Assembly (NCBI GenBank): GCA_030159075.1
Contig: BROG01000076.1
Location: 1,100,001-1,164,000 of the forward strand
From: Atrina japonica
Lineage: Eukaryota; Mollusca; Bivalvia; Pterioida; Pinnidae
Direction: 5' to 3'
DNA length: 64,000 nucleotides
Shown: positions 12,193-27,690 of the stretch, one piece after another
How the letters are laid out: each line of letters begins with the position of its first letter
Position numbering within the stretch: position 1 is the stretch's first letter
The notes under the pieces: model-generated
The model's database searches: none
Told to the model about the DNA's origin: nothing
The model's input: only the letters and a program-made list of their open reading frames with translations
Program-made: the position numbers and the translations under genes

Positions 12193-13299
12193 ATTATATA
12201 TCATTGCGTCAATTTTTATTGTTTTATTTTTATTTCCTTTTGATTTTTTTTAAATCTAGTTTATTTATTTTTCCCTTTAAGTCAGTGCTCCGCCCTATCA
12301 TTTTATAGTTTCTTGGACGTTCTCGCTATGTTATCTGTACAAAAACAGATGCAGATTGGCTTCCGACTGTGTCAACGACATCACTGACGTTACAAACACA
12401 GGGGCGGATCCATGATTACGTGTTCAGGTCTTTGCAATACTGTTGATAGAAAAAAGACGAAAAACTATTAATATTGAACCAGCTTTTAAATCAGTGAAAT
12501 CTTACTGCTATATCTACGTGTAAAGAATGAACCTAGGAAAAGGAATACAATATGATTTGTCTATATAATAAATAAACACAAATTCTGTATGTCTTTAAAA
12601 ATATCGAGTTCAGATTGTCCCTGTAATCCGCCAAGTTCACATTTGTAAATTTCTTTATGTACACGTATGGTGTATTACTCCTATTTTAACGTACTGGCCG
12701 GAATAATTCAATATTGTTTATATGTCAGGTAGGTAACAATGCTAAATTGAATGTTCCTGTTGGCTACAGTCTCAAATTTGATTCAAATCTTTGATACGTC
12801 GTTAAGATAAGAATCAGATAGCTAGTGTATAGGACAGGTAAGATAAAAGCAATTAATCTGATACACTAACCAGCGGTAGTAGTTCAGACACAAGGATACA
12901 CAGGTGCAAATCATGAGTGTGGGTGTTTATAGATGGATAGTGCATCTGGGTGGCGGCGAATTTATGTAGTTTAAAATACGACTTTGAATTATATATTTAT
13001 CTTAACCTTGTAAATTGTTTATAGCATGACAAATTTATGAAGGTTGTTAGGTTTGGGATTACAAGAACAATATTAATGTAACATTTAAAGAAAATATATA
13101 ATACATGTATATATCCCCAATAGATAAATAGATATAACTGACTGAGTTAGTGTCGTGTAACCTTATGCACAGGTTAATATAACCACCACAAATCGGATGT
13201 TATGGAAACTTGCCTAGTACGAAAAATATTATTTCGGTTCAAATGGGGCATTTCCCCTCTGTTTTGTAGTTGCGGGGTAGTTATCCCTCGTGTAAATGT

Positions 13300-13302
<3 letters not shown>
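12193..13302. other. Intergenic, nothing recognised
   Basis: No supported gene or repeat. Confidence 0.5.

Positions 13303-13366
<64 letters not shown>
13303..13366. repeat. (GA)n microsatellite
   Basis: About 31 GA units; open frames across it are compositional. Confidence 0.95.
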
Positions 13367-13367
<1 letters not shown>

Positions 13368-13865
13368 ATCATTCGGACTGAAGGTAGGAAATCCATGGTC
13401 ACTATTGAAATGTTATATGTAATAGGACATATTTTTGTACAAAGACTGATTACTGCAGCACCAGTGGCGTAACTGACTTTTTCGAGGAGCATTAATTATT
13501 TTATCTAAACATATCTATTTTATCTATCTTAGTAAATCAAAATGGGCAGATTAAAAGTCAGCCTTAGATTAATTATTGATTTTTTGTTTGTTTTTCTTTG
13601 ATCCATTTTTTCAAGAATCCAAAAGGGGGTACAGCGGTTTCAACTAGAGAGTCCAGACCCCTTATCCTTTAGTTAAACCCACTGTGTGGTACAAAAGTTT
13701 CACTGTATCATGGTTGTTTCAGATGTTAAGCAATCAATAACTTCAGAAGTCATTCTAACATAATGAAATACAACAGGCACGGAACACAACAAAAATATTT
13801 TCATGTTTTAACATATACAATGTATGTCTATAGCTGCTTCATATTTCCCATATTTACAAGTCTAT

Positions 13866-14575
<710 letters not shown>

Positions 14576-15837
14576 ATTTTAGAAATAACAAGATTTGCAT
14601 GTGACCATGATATTTGTGATGTATAAAAACAGTTAAAGTTTAATCAAACAATTAGCAGACTGCGTCGCCGGCGTTTCTTTGATTTTTAAACTTCCTTTTC
14701 TTCAATTTTGACCTCGTTTTGAGAAGAGAATTGTTTGAAGTGAACCGCATAGGAAATATGAAAGAGAAAACTTTAACAAAATTAAATACATATTTCTGTC
14801 TTATGTACATTTTCATGTGTCGAAACAATTTTTCTTTCATTTGCATCATATTTCATTGTTAGTTTACAACACAGGACACACACTCGAACTACTTCTTTGT
14901 GATTCAATTTCTAAATGCACATTTGAAACATGAAAGTAAGATTACAACGCATTTATGATGACCTTGAAATTGATTTAATATAGAAAAGGTATATCATCAA
15001 TAAAGTAAAGGCGCCAATAGATATCCGGTCGCTGTTGTTGCACAGGAGCAGGGATTTTTCACTAAATTGAAATGATCCGTGACTTTTCATCTCTATTGTT
15101 AGACCATGCTCGGTGATGTGTTTGGTCTGATTCGGTCCGATTCCTATTTTATTGTCCGATTGACATAAGATGGCGGGGCGGAGTAACCTTTGATTATCTT
15201 ACGGATGATTCTAATTACTTTTCGGTTAAAACAAGCTGCAAGCTGCACGGAAAAAGCGTTTTTATTATTCACTGGATACTCTCTTATGTATGGTTGTGTT
15301 ACCCTTACCGCATAGATTGTTTGTTTGCCGATATAAATATGTCGCTTGACCAATCAGATTCAACAATTCATCGGATCATACCGGCTGTCTTTGAACGAAG
15401 TGTAGTAGTCAGACGGGAACCAGCTTAGAGTCTCATGAACCCTTTTCTAACCTGGTTATGTTTCGATCCAAAGTAATGTAATACATGTACTTGTATAGTG
15501 ATATTAATATTACACTGGCAATGATAATTATTTTCAATAATCTCGCGACAAGCGACAGTAAATTTGTTATAGTAAGAGTAACTCGAACGATTACAGTGCC
15601 CTCTTCCGGTGAAAGTCCTCCAATTAAGGAAGCGACCGTAGCTGGTGGAATATAACGACGGAAGAGTATATATTCGGGTAAGAGCAGAAAACCAAACCGG
15701 ACAGAAAAGTGTAGTTCGACACCTTCGGTTTTCGCGATCTGTCTTAAAATAAAATGAGATGGGATCGAAATAATTTCTCTCTTCGATAACTCGGTACATT
15801 TCAACTCGTATATCCCCCAGAAAATAAACGTTGGCAT
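14576..15837. other. Intergenic with overlapping open frames of unknown status
   Basis: Two overlapping minus-strand open frames (15425-15799, 124 codons; 15433-15876, 147 codons) lie in a less A+T-rich stretch. Neither translation shows a family motif, and both being open suggests composition rather than selection. The longer frame has a hydrophobic stretch near its C-terminus. I do not call either a gene. Confidence 0.35.
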
Positions 15838-15965
15838 ACTTTCGACAATCGATAAATTGGGACTTTTTTCAAGCAATCGAGCACTGGGACCTTTTTTTCG
15901 GCAAACAAGACTAGCACGTTATCGACAACCGAGTATTGACACCTTGTCGGCAACCGAACATTATA
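15838..15965 (+). repeat. Degenerate ~25-30 bp tandem repeat
   Basis: About five diverged units around (t)cgacaatcgata..tgggac and a T-run: tcgacaatcg, aagcaatcgagcactgggac, tcggcaaaca, tcgacaaccgagtattgaca, tcggcaaccg. Unit length drifts from about 29 to 22 bp. Confidence 0.6.
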
Positions 15966-16970
15966 CTTAAGATTGATCTTTTAGTATATGTGCATTTCAT
16001 TAAATAATCAGTGTTCTTTGATTACAAATCTTTAACCAGTGTCAGATAACACAATTAAATAGAACGAGTCCATGTGTGAAAAAACCGTGCAATACGAACC
16101 GTCCGCCATTATCTGCGATATCTGAAATCAACACGGATTTGCTTTGCTATTGTATCCCGGATATACTAAGTCATTTCAACATTGTGGGAACGGAGAGAAC
16201 AATTTGCGTCACTCTAGCTCGGCCTGCACGTAAAAGACAACCCTAAATTTGTATAGCAATTCATTCAATCTGAAATTTCAACAACTGTTAGGAGAAAAAT
16301 ATCTTAATTATGTTGATTGTTCTTTTACCTGTTAATAAATTTACCTGAGGTATCGATTTCTCTGCGAGGTCCTTGGAAGCTGGAATATTTCAAGAGGGAA
16401 ATCAGCTATTGAGCACTTCAAGTTGTGAAGCGAGGAAGTTTGATCTTTCATACAATAATTACCCAGATATTATGATTTTTAGTTAATATGCGTCATTGTT
16501 AAAATCTTGTTAACGACACATGTAATTAAAATCACTTAACCCACCGATATTGCAGGATAGCCAATGAATGCATAGAATACAAATCTCTAATAGGAAAGAA
16601 TCGTTAGGAAAATTAACACCTCCCAGTTGTAATAAGAGACTTCGTGTCCAGGGGTTCAACTTGGATTACATTTTCTGTCGATGTCCGATGAAACCGAAAG
16701 CAATAAGATCCGTAACAACAGCTTTTGACAAATGCGTTTAAATCGAATCCGTGTTATCATTGCTAGATGAGGAAGTATTTGGCATTTAACCAATTATTTC
16801 GAGGCACTTGGGCAATGAACACTTACAGGGTTATAAACTGGATTATCTTCCGCTATACAGACGCTCCTGAATAACGATGCTGCAATTCAGAGATGTAGTC
16901 TACTTATAGAATGTACCAATGACACAACTGTGTGTTCATTCAAGGGTTGGATCCGTACATACTAAGTTTC
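15966..16970. other. Intergenic, nothing recognised
   Basis: No supported gene or repeat. Confidence 0.5.
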
Positions 16971-17089
<119 letters not shown>

Positions 17090-17376
17090 GTAAAATGAAA
17101 ACCGAAGGGAAAATGTTGCCATAATTTATTTAAAGTTTCGAAAACATTTCATTCTTTTTCTTTCTTCCTTTTTAATTTTTTTTTATTGAAGGGGGTATCC
17201 GAGAAATTTGGCTTTCGAAATGAGTTTTAATCACTAAATTGCATTTTTATCAATTTCAAGATCGATAGAAGTTGTGCCGGATATTCTTGGGTGGCGTTGG
17301 ACATTGATATCGGTAAAATGACTTAATCTTCCTCTCGCTTTTTATATACAAGGTACATGTATATGATGTGTATATA

Positions 17377-17379
<3 letters not shown>

Positions 17380-17417
<38 letters not shown>

Positions 17418-17434
17418 CGCGTGTGTGTGTGTGT
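17380..17434. repeat. (GT)n(GC)n(GT)n microsatellite
   Basis: GT array with an internal run of alternating GC. Alternating purine-pyrimidine sequence of this sort can adopt Z-DNA in principle. Confidence 0.9.
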
Positions 17435-19229
17435 TTTCTTTTTATCTTTCAAATAAGAGTTTCATATCTGTGATTTAATAATTGCCGGGGGAAATGTTAA
17501 ACATCATTTAACGTACATCTATTATATAGGACGGACGATGCGGTATTCCTATTGTGTTACTTGAAACGTAGTGTACACACAAACGATTTTCATTTCTCGC
17601 TGAACATTTAATAAAAGTTAAAATGCAAATAAACGATTTCAAATTTAAATGTAATTTTAATTGAAGTCGGAAGTGAGTAGGCTTATATTTTATGCTGCAT
17701 AATGACTGTTATTAAATTTTAACCACAGATTTTCCAACCTTGGAATAATGTTAGTTGCGCGGCTTCGAAATAAATATTACATTGGTACACTCATAGCCTA
17801 TACATGTGACATAAAGGTATTATAAAGAATAAATAAACAAGTATGACGTTTTTCCTTTGGTCTTTTTGTAGTAAAAAGTATTAAATGTTCAATCTAGGGC
17901 CCATTATTTTATCTCACCTGTTTCCGAAACTCATATTTCCTCCGGTCTTTGGCAGTCTAAGGTAAACGTAGTGACGGAATACTATGGTATTATAAACCAC
18001 TTTTGCTTTCTTTTGTGTATGTAAATTGTGACACATACTGAAAGAAAGGTATCCTAAATTATTATCACTACTTTTTTCTATGAATTTCCTTCCGTGTCAA
18101 ATGGCGTCGTATTCTCGGAAGTTCAGATTTCTGAAATAAAGTTGAAAAAAAAATAATGATAAAAAATATAAATAAATGAATAATAGACAGAGAAAAGAAT
18201 TCCAGAGACAAGCTCTGAAATCGTCTGAACTTTATGGATTTGTTCACAATTTTATAAACTAAACACAGCTTTAGCGATTTTAAAAAGAAAGACGCATGTA
18301 TATAACAACAATTCTACAACGACGGAATTTTTGTTGTATGGGTTTTATATTGTTTATTCATGTTACGAACTCACAATGCGTCAATTCCCACTCACGTGCG
18401 TCTGGACATAGTTAAAATAAAAACCCATTCAATGACTGCCATTTTTATTTATTAGAATATTTTATGATGCAAGAAATACTAAAAAAAAGTTCTGTGAAAT
18501 TTCACTTTTAAATGATAATATATGGGTCGTAATCCAAGTTTGTGTACGAGCCATGGCACATTGGCGTTTAATTTATATTTTATATACGTAATTTCAATGG
18601 GAAATATTTTTATATTGTTCGTGCCTTATTATTTATTTGAATTTGCACATACTCATTACAAAGCGTCGATACGTAAAAAGAACCAATTCAAAGAACGCAC
18701 AGGTCCTTTCCTACTTATAAATGTTATTTATAAATTCTGAAGAGGCTGCACGTACTATTAAAAGTACCTATGACGAAAACGCCCTGTATACCGGTAAACA
18801 TTTGTTGTAGAAAATGAATGAAATCCAAACAATATGATTACCCTCTGTCCGTCGCCAGAGATCAACGACGCAGAAACACCCAATTTATAGATTTATGTGT
18901 TTAAATGTTATTTTACGCCCCACTAAAATGTTGGATCATATGACGAGGTCGCCAGCTGTAGGTTGCGTGTCACAATTTGGAAATATACCGTGGTCTTATT
19001 TATAGTCTATGCCGCGAGAGTTCTTAAAAGCAATATGAGCTGTCACCTACATCTTATGTTGATATTGTCTGTAAATTTAATACTAAGCCAATTTAATGCA
19101 ATTAAAACATCACTAAACACTGAAATTACTTATAACAGCTATCATGATTTAAACATTGTATTGCAGTGCAGTGATTTTCTGACGTAATCGTAACATGCAA
19201 ATGACCTCTAGGTCAAACACTCGTAGGAC
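17435..19229. other. Intergenic, nothing recognised
   Basis: A+T-rich with short open frames that lack recognisable motifs. Confidence 0.5.
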
Positions 19230-19490
19230 CTTTTTACACAGAGTTGTCGGTCCTTGCACTCCTCAACAATGTCTGTCATTCATATTAGGTATCGGTCGTT
19301 TCTGCATCTATTTTTAATGCCGACTTAGAAAAAATACTAGTTGAGTTGAAAATACTTTAAAAAAATGGATACAAATATAGGGACTATTTTTTGCGAAAAG
19401 TTTCCTTACTCTGTGTAATTTGGTTTTTATATATATTCTCGGGGTTACATGACCACGTGTTTTGAGACTTGTTTTTAAGACGTTGGCAAC
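19230..19490 (-). repeat. Dispersed repeat, family R2, copy 1
   Basis: Two blocks match 29760-29950. Block gttgtcggtccttgca..ctcctcaacaat (19243-19270) is in the same orientation as 29788-29816. Block 19355-19490 matches 29820-29950 in reverse complement, including ttacacagagtaaggaaact, cgcaaaa and tagtccctatattt. The changed relative orientation implies an inversion or a composite element. Confidence 0.7.
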
Positions 19491-19539
19491 TAAAGACATT
19501 TAATAGAACTAAATAGGAATATGTCCCTCGAGAAAATAA

Positions 19540-19714
19540 ATCAGTTATTAGGTTTGTTACAGACCGTCCAGGGGAATATGTCGCCGGATGATGAAGTTCA
19601 TGGACGGCTTCGCCTCCCCTCGCCGTCCATGGACTTGATCAACCCGACATATTCCTATGGACGATCAGTAACAAAGAAAAACATTTCAAAAAATTTCAAA
19701 CCTAATAACTGATA
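19540..19714. mobile_element. Foldback (inverted-repeat) element
   Basis: Arms pair from atcagttattaggtttg at the left to its complement caaacctaataactgat at the right, and again through gttac..ccgtcca..ggaatatgtcg and tccatggacgg near the tip. The right arm carries about 25 extra A-rich bases. The loop is a few bases of cctcccctc. No coding capacity, so a non-autonomous element or hairpin-forming MITE. Confidence 0.7.
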
Positions 19715-20192
19715 ATATTTACATACGGTGTAACGCATGCTCAGTAATTGTAGTCACCTGACCCAAGTGTTAACCGCTTTACTTTTTGGCGTAAGAATGC
19801 ATGAACGAATCAATAAAAATAGAATATCACATATTATTTCTTATTGATTTAATGGTAAAAGCCTTACATTACCACAAAACAAACAAAAATCACAGAAAGA
19901 AATCGGAAACACAAGACTAGATCTACATCTGTAGTACACTGTACAGCCTACAGGCCCATATCGCGATATATCTAGGTCATGTTATGACCAGAACCACAGA
20001 CCACAGAAATGAAAGTTCGCTTCGTAGTTACAATTTTTACTTGTCAACTGAACAGAAAAAAGAGAGTTAGGCCTAGTGCAACTTTGTCAAGCATCTATTA
20101 TAAACAAGTCGATTCGTTTGCCTTCACCGGATATACCTTTTAGAAACAATTCGTCACTCACATCGTCTGGAATCAGGCTGTACGAAATACTT

Positions 20193-20275
20193 ATATCATG
20201 TTTCCCCTTTTTGATTTACCAGGGGTTTTATCGTGTTTCCACTTTTTGGTAAAACCCCTGGTAAATGGATAATGT
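20193..20275. mobile_element. Foldback MITE-like element, copy 2
   Basis: Starts tatcatgtttcc and gatttaccaggggtttta, then has a second gtttccactttttgg and ends aaaacccctggtaaat. It matches the 11190-11288 element but its outer right end is lost. Confidence 0.7.
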
Positions 20276-20289
20276 GCATAAATGACGAG

Positions 20290-20450
20290 CGGTAACAGCG
20301 TCGTATTGTACAAGGGAGCCAGGCGGTTGGTGACGTAAGTCGAGAGTTCGAACCCGAGCCGGGGTCAGGTGAGTTTGTGAATAATATATTAACGTGATAC
20401 CAAAGTTAAAATTTTGAAAAAAAACCAAAATAAGTGCTTAAGACGATTGT
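20290..20450 (+). repeat. tRNA-like SINE fragment with shared 3' tail
   Basis: A tRNA-like B-box (gagttcgaaccc, about 20343) follows a plausible degenerate A-box region. Further right is the motif gataccaaagtta..gacgattgtttctgtcact, which recurs near 30480, 49310, 51385 and 62775. Not a real tRNA: no full cloverleaf is seen. Confidence 0.45.
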
Positions 20451-22183
20451 TTCTGTCACTTAAGCCCGTATTTAAAAAAAAGGTTCTGAAAGGGACAGGG
20501 TCGTTAGACAAGGACAAGTACTTAACCTAATTGTATTTGTTAAATGTGTCCAACAATTATCGCTGTTAAAATGATTATCTTTACTTTTATAATGAACTGT
20601 TGCTATATATTAGACAATAAGTTTTATATAGTGATTGTAAAAGATTATATTCATTTGTCACATTGTCTATATCAAAGTGGATCTTTCTTGGAACACCAGA
20701 CTTCCACTGTTGGAAAGTGAAATGGCGAACCCGACATTTTGTGAAGTATTGGTACCGTGATTATATTGTAAATATGGTTATTTTTAACAAGACAATTGCC
20801 ATCTTTTGAATCAAGAGATCAGCATGACGCCTAGTATTAACAACCATCCATTCTTTGTGAATTAAATATTCAGATTTTGTATCAGTCATTATCATAATAT
20901 ACAATCGAATTATTAACAAAAAACTTTTAATGAACGGGATATCAACCGCTTACCACACCTGACTTTGGTGAAGGATGATATTTTTTACAAATACATTAGA
21001 TCTCTAAATATAAGGTTCTTGCTTACTCTCTAATTACTGTCAAATTTACCTACTGCTGGTTTCTGTTTAGTCACCAAGCGGTACAAAATATCAGCTAAAA
21101 GCAATACACGTGGGTTTCTATATCCGTTTGTGAAAACTGAGTGATGGGGAAGGTAACCTTCTTGTTACAATGGATATATCGCAATGCAATTCCGTGAAAA
21201 TTGAGAGCTAACTTTAATATTTTCAGGGGAATGTTGATATTTAATCGCAATTTCAAATATTGCATCATACATGTATTTAGTGAGAGCAACAAACCATTTG
21301 ATACTCAGATACAGTCGTGTACAACTGTAAATGACGTCGAAATCGCGTCAAATGATACTATGGCAGATGACTGTGTATTTCAAATAATAATATTAATTTT
21401 CTGGAACATACAGATTCCTTCATTGATAAACGATGATGCTATTTCTGTATCAGACAAAATTTGCAGCTCAAAATGTATAATCTATATGAACGCAATATTT
21501 AAAATTCATAAATTTATAGAGATTAATTGGTTTAATTATTGGTTGACGGAAATATCAATTTAATCACTGAGTGCACACCAAAGTATTAATTGATTTTAAT
21601 AAGTCGTTAATGTGAGTCAACTGTCAACAAGCTACTGGTTGGTGCTATATTGGGCTTACTTTGTAAACAAAGGTCTTATCATGGAGGATGACCAGAAACA
21701 ACAATTTATTTGCGTTGTAATAATTGGTTTGTGGGAGTGAAGAATTAGTGAACGGAAACATGTGGCAATTTTGATTTGGTTAGGGCTGTCATCGGGTCGG
21801 ACAATGACAAACGTCCTTCTACAGCGCTTGAAGAACATACAGAACTGGTTTTGCAAGTATACAAGTATACATATAAAGTGTTTATGATAGCGAAATTTCC
21901 ATTGAGGATGCAACAGAGATCCGTTTGTTTATGAAGCTAACTGAAAAGAGACCGTGTTATTAGAGCATTGCGTTGTACACCACGACGTCTGTCTTTTACA
22001 GTCGGCGCAGGTTTCAGCCCCTCGGTAGCGTACACTCGACCGTATAAGTTAGTTTACAGTAGTTGGTTATGACGTCAAGACACGGAGCACATATAGGCAC
22101 TGGTAACTATAAGACCCACTGTGCTGCAATGCTACTTGGCGTATCTTTTCTACATTTTGAATTGGTATTGAAAATATATGTAA
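20451..22183. other. Intergenic, nothing recognised
   Basis: Several open frames of 65-120 codons show no recognisable family, splice context or repeat homology. Confidence 0.5.
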
Positions 22184-22708
22184 TTGAAACCAGTCATATC
22201 TAAACATTATGATAAACTTAGCAATAATATCAACTCTCAAAATTTTCTGGGTTTCCAGAAATTGCATAAAGGATGTATATTATCCCGTCTTTTTCCATAT
22301 GAACCGGAAGTCAAACACTTATCGGCTGCAGATTTTTCAGTCACACCCATAATTTTTAACTTTCCCAAAATTGGCAAGATGGATTTGAATGTGTTCATTC
22401 AGGTTTATAGTCTGTGTGAATTTTCGAATCAAAGGTATTCTAGAGCGGTACCAATGGATAACCAAAACTCCAAGTCTATTGGGAAACGACAAGTTAGATA
22501 TAACCACGGCTATTCTGAAGAGGTACCAATGGATAACAAAAACTCCAAGTCTATTGGGAAACGACAAGTTAGATATAACCACGGCTATTCTGAAGAGGTA
22601 CCAATGGATAACAAAAACTCCAAGTCTATTGGAAAACGACGAATTTGCCAATCCGAAACGGGATGGGACCAGGTGGTTGGAAGGGGTCAGCGCCCCCTGC
22701 CAGCTTAA
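22184..22708 (+). other. Open frame (174 codons) over a 75-bp tandem repeat; coding status doubtful
   Basis: The C-terminal half contains a 25-residue repeat whose units end in SKSIGKR, a sequence resembling an amidation-plus-dibasic cleavage site of neuropeptide precursors, with QVRYNHGYSEE opening the next unit. However, there is no N-terminal signal peptide, the opposite strand is open over the same stretch because 75 is divisible by three, and the underlying DNA resembles a dispersed repeat at 51225-51335. I favour non-coding repeat DNA. Confidence 0.3.
22447..22690 (+). repeat. 75-bp tandem repeat (about 2.8 units) in a dispersed repeat
   Basis: ggtaccaatggata recurs at 22447, 22522 and 22597, exactly 75 bp apart, with almost no differences between units. 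The right flank, with its gggatgggaccaggtg block, matches 51308-51323, where a single diverged unit is present, so the array is a local expansion inside an older repeat. Confidence 0.85.
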
Positions 22709-23277
22709 CCAGACAATAAATACAGTGTCCCTGAATGAAAATTGACTACTTTCGGACACCTAAAATCCAATATTTACACAGATACATGTACATATATTTA
22801 CAAATTTCACCAACAACTGAATTTTGATGGGAGAACAGACGGCAATGTTACAGATGGAATACTACTATTTTACTAGTATACGTATCACAATTAATCATTT
22901 GTTTATTGTACATTCATTGCTTCGTCTTTTCTTCTGCAAATGTGTCTGAAAACACGAACAGACAGTCCATTCACTTATTGTTAAGTAGAGATTATCACCA
23001 CAATAGATATTTTACTATTAACCCCTTTCTATCACTGTTGTACACAATAACACATTTATTTTTATTTTTAAAGTCGGTTAATAATTGAATTTATCCTGAG
23101 CATAGAACCATGCTCCGTTCACACATACAACTTCTTTTGTTTAATTATCGAGTTTCGTCTCTTCTGTAGTGTAGATCTATTTACTCTATTGCAATATCCA
23201 CAAACCAAACAAAATAGAAATGTGGATTTCATTTTCAAATCCATTTTTGGTCGGATATTCCTTTTATGTATTATTAA
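22709..23277. other. Intergenic, nothing recognised
   Basis: No supported gene. Confidence 0.5.
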
Positions 23278-23544
23278 TTGATGCCCGTGGTTCAAGTTAT
23301 CTTGTATTTTTCAATTTGTTTCTATCTCGTTACTCATTCAGATAATGCTGGTGTTTGTAAAGCTATACTTCAGAATTCTAACATCCGGAAACAGACAACT
23401 TTTTTATGTCCAAGGATGATAGAAGATAGCAACAGGTTGTGCTTATTTGGACATGACAGTGTTGAACCAACATATTGTTTTGCATATTTGTTCATAGGAA
23501 TACTGTGGTTTAGATCTATAATCTTGTTTGTATTAACTTTTTGA
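23278..23544 (+). CDS. Hypothetical small membrane or secreted protein (88 codons), uncertain
   Basis: Family not recognised. The translation begins with a hydrophobic segment (about residues 4-19) like a signal peptide, then a polar region with five cysteines, one within TFLCPRM, and ends in a second hydrophobic segment (about 69-88). This is the architecture of a small Cys-containing type I membrane protein or an exon of one. It has no detected paralog in the window. It could be a chance frame or a decayed copy, since A+T-rich DNA readily yields hydrophobic codons. Confidence 0.25.
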   Translation: MMPVVQVILYFSICFYLVTHSDNAGVCKAILQNSNIRKQTTFLCPRMIEDSNRLCLFGHDSVEPTYCFAYLFIGILWFRSIILFVLTF

Positions 23545-25078
23545 TCTATCAGGACCTTTTCAAACAATTATGACATTTAACTTTATTACCGCTGTTTAAA
23601 AAATCAAAGTACTGAAAGTACTGATTCGAGTTGATGATAAAACCAAAGTTTTAATGAGGTATAACACACTCAGTATACTGAAAAAATATACATTGTGTTA
23701 CACATGCTTGAAATATATTACTGGTTTGTATCAATAAAGGGTGCCACTGTCATGTTGTAAATTTTGAATCTATGTCACAATAATACATCAGTCTTTTCAC
23801 TGAGAATTATTTCCAAATTAGCAAAAACCTGCGAGAATCATCCTATTTTATTTCAAATAAGAACAATACTGACAATGAAAACATCACATTTTTTCATATT
23901 TTTATAGGTCGAATTTCAAATTACTTTTTAATTCGGTAAAATTGAATTTTACAAAAAAAAAAAATAATAAAAATAAAAATAAATAAATCGGGGAAGACAT
24001 TTGGCTTAATGTGAGTACTGATGGCTTATTTATTATGCAGCAAACTGCATAGATCAGCGATATGATTATAAAATCTTGTGCTTATGAACATCGTTTCATC
24101 GATATTAAATTTCTATGCGATAGGGCAGTATTGTACCCTTAAGCTATACTTCCCATCAGTAGCCTTAAATCTCTAGGTCAATACGTGTGCATGTAAAACA
24201 CTTTCCCATCTTCAAAGACTGCCGTGAGTTTCTTTTAAGTTAAGATCACGTGGATGAGGAATGACGCAACTTCTATGTTCAACTTCACAGCCATATCTTG
24301 CCAATACGTGGTAAGGGAAACTTGACCAAACTCATTTGCATATTAATCGTGCGCAAGAATTGTTAACAGTATAATGTCAATTCTATCACAAGAGTATAAT
24401 TGTACAAAATAATTGAAAAGTAGCATTCTAAAGCAAATTTATAGTGTCGTATAATTCGTAAAGGACGCCGAACTGACCTTTAATAGCATGTATTTCAACA
24501 AGTATTGTAGACCTATATTTTTCAGCGAATTGTTACTATAATTTCGTCATTTTAAAAAGCAAAAAGATACGAATAAAAGTGTGATTTGGAAATTTCAATC
24601 TTGAAGTTGAGTTTTTGCTGCTGAAATGCACATTCATGTGTAGTTATCCGTCAATATAATGTGTTATTAACCCCATACCCCAAAATATGCTTTGACTTGT
24701 TCCCAATAAACGACTAAGCATAACGTAACTGAGTTGATGTTCCATCAATTCGTAAAAAGTGAAATCATGAGATCATTGTCATATAACTCATTAACACAGT
24801 GTAAGACTTCCTTTTCAGTTCAAATAGTATTTCATAACGAAATTTGATTTTTGTTGATTTTCCTTGCGTATCCTGTCAATATTGATTTACAAAGATATGT
24901 TTTCAGGTACAGATGAAGTACTATATATCTTGACCTGTTCTTTGAATAGATCCAATACTGTGAGGACTCGTCAACGCCCAACGCCAATCCAATATATGAA
25001 GTAGGAATATTTCCGCTTTTATCGTAATTTGTCGAGCGTATGACGAACAGACTGTTATTACCTGTGTCAAATATCTGG
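23545..25078. other. Intergenic, nothing recognised
   Basis: A-rich run near 23950-23987; otherwise featureless. Confidence 0.5.

Positions 25079-27690
<2,612 letters not shown>

Noticed and set aside
22337..22759. 140-codon minus-strand frame over the 75-bp array
   Set aside because: Open only because the repeat period is divisible by three; no recognisable domain.
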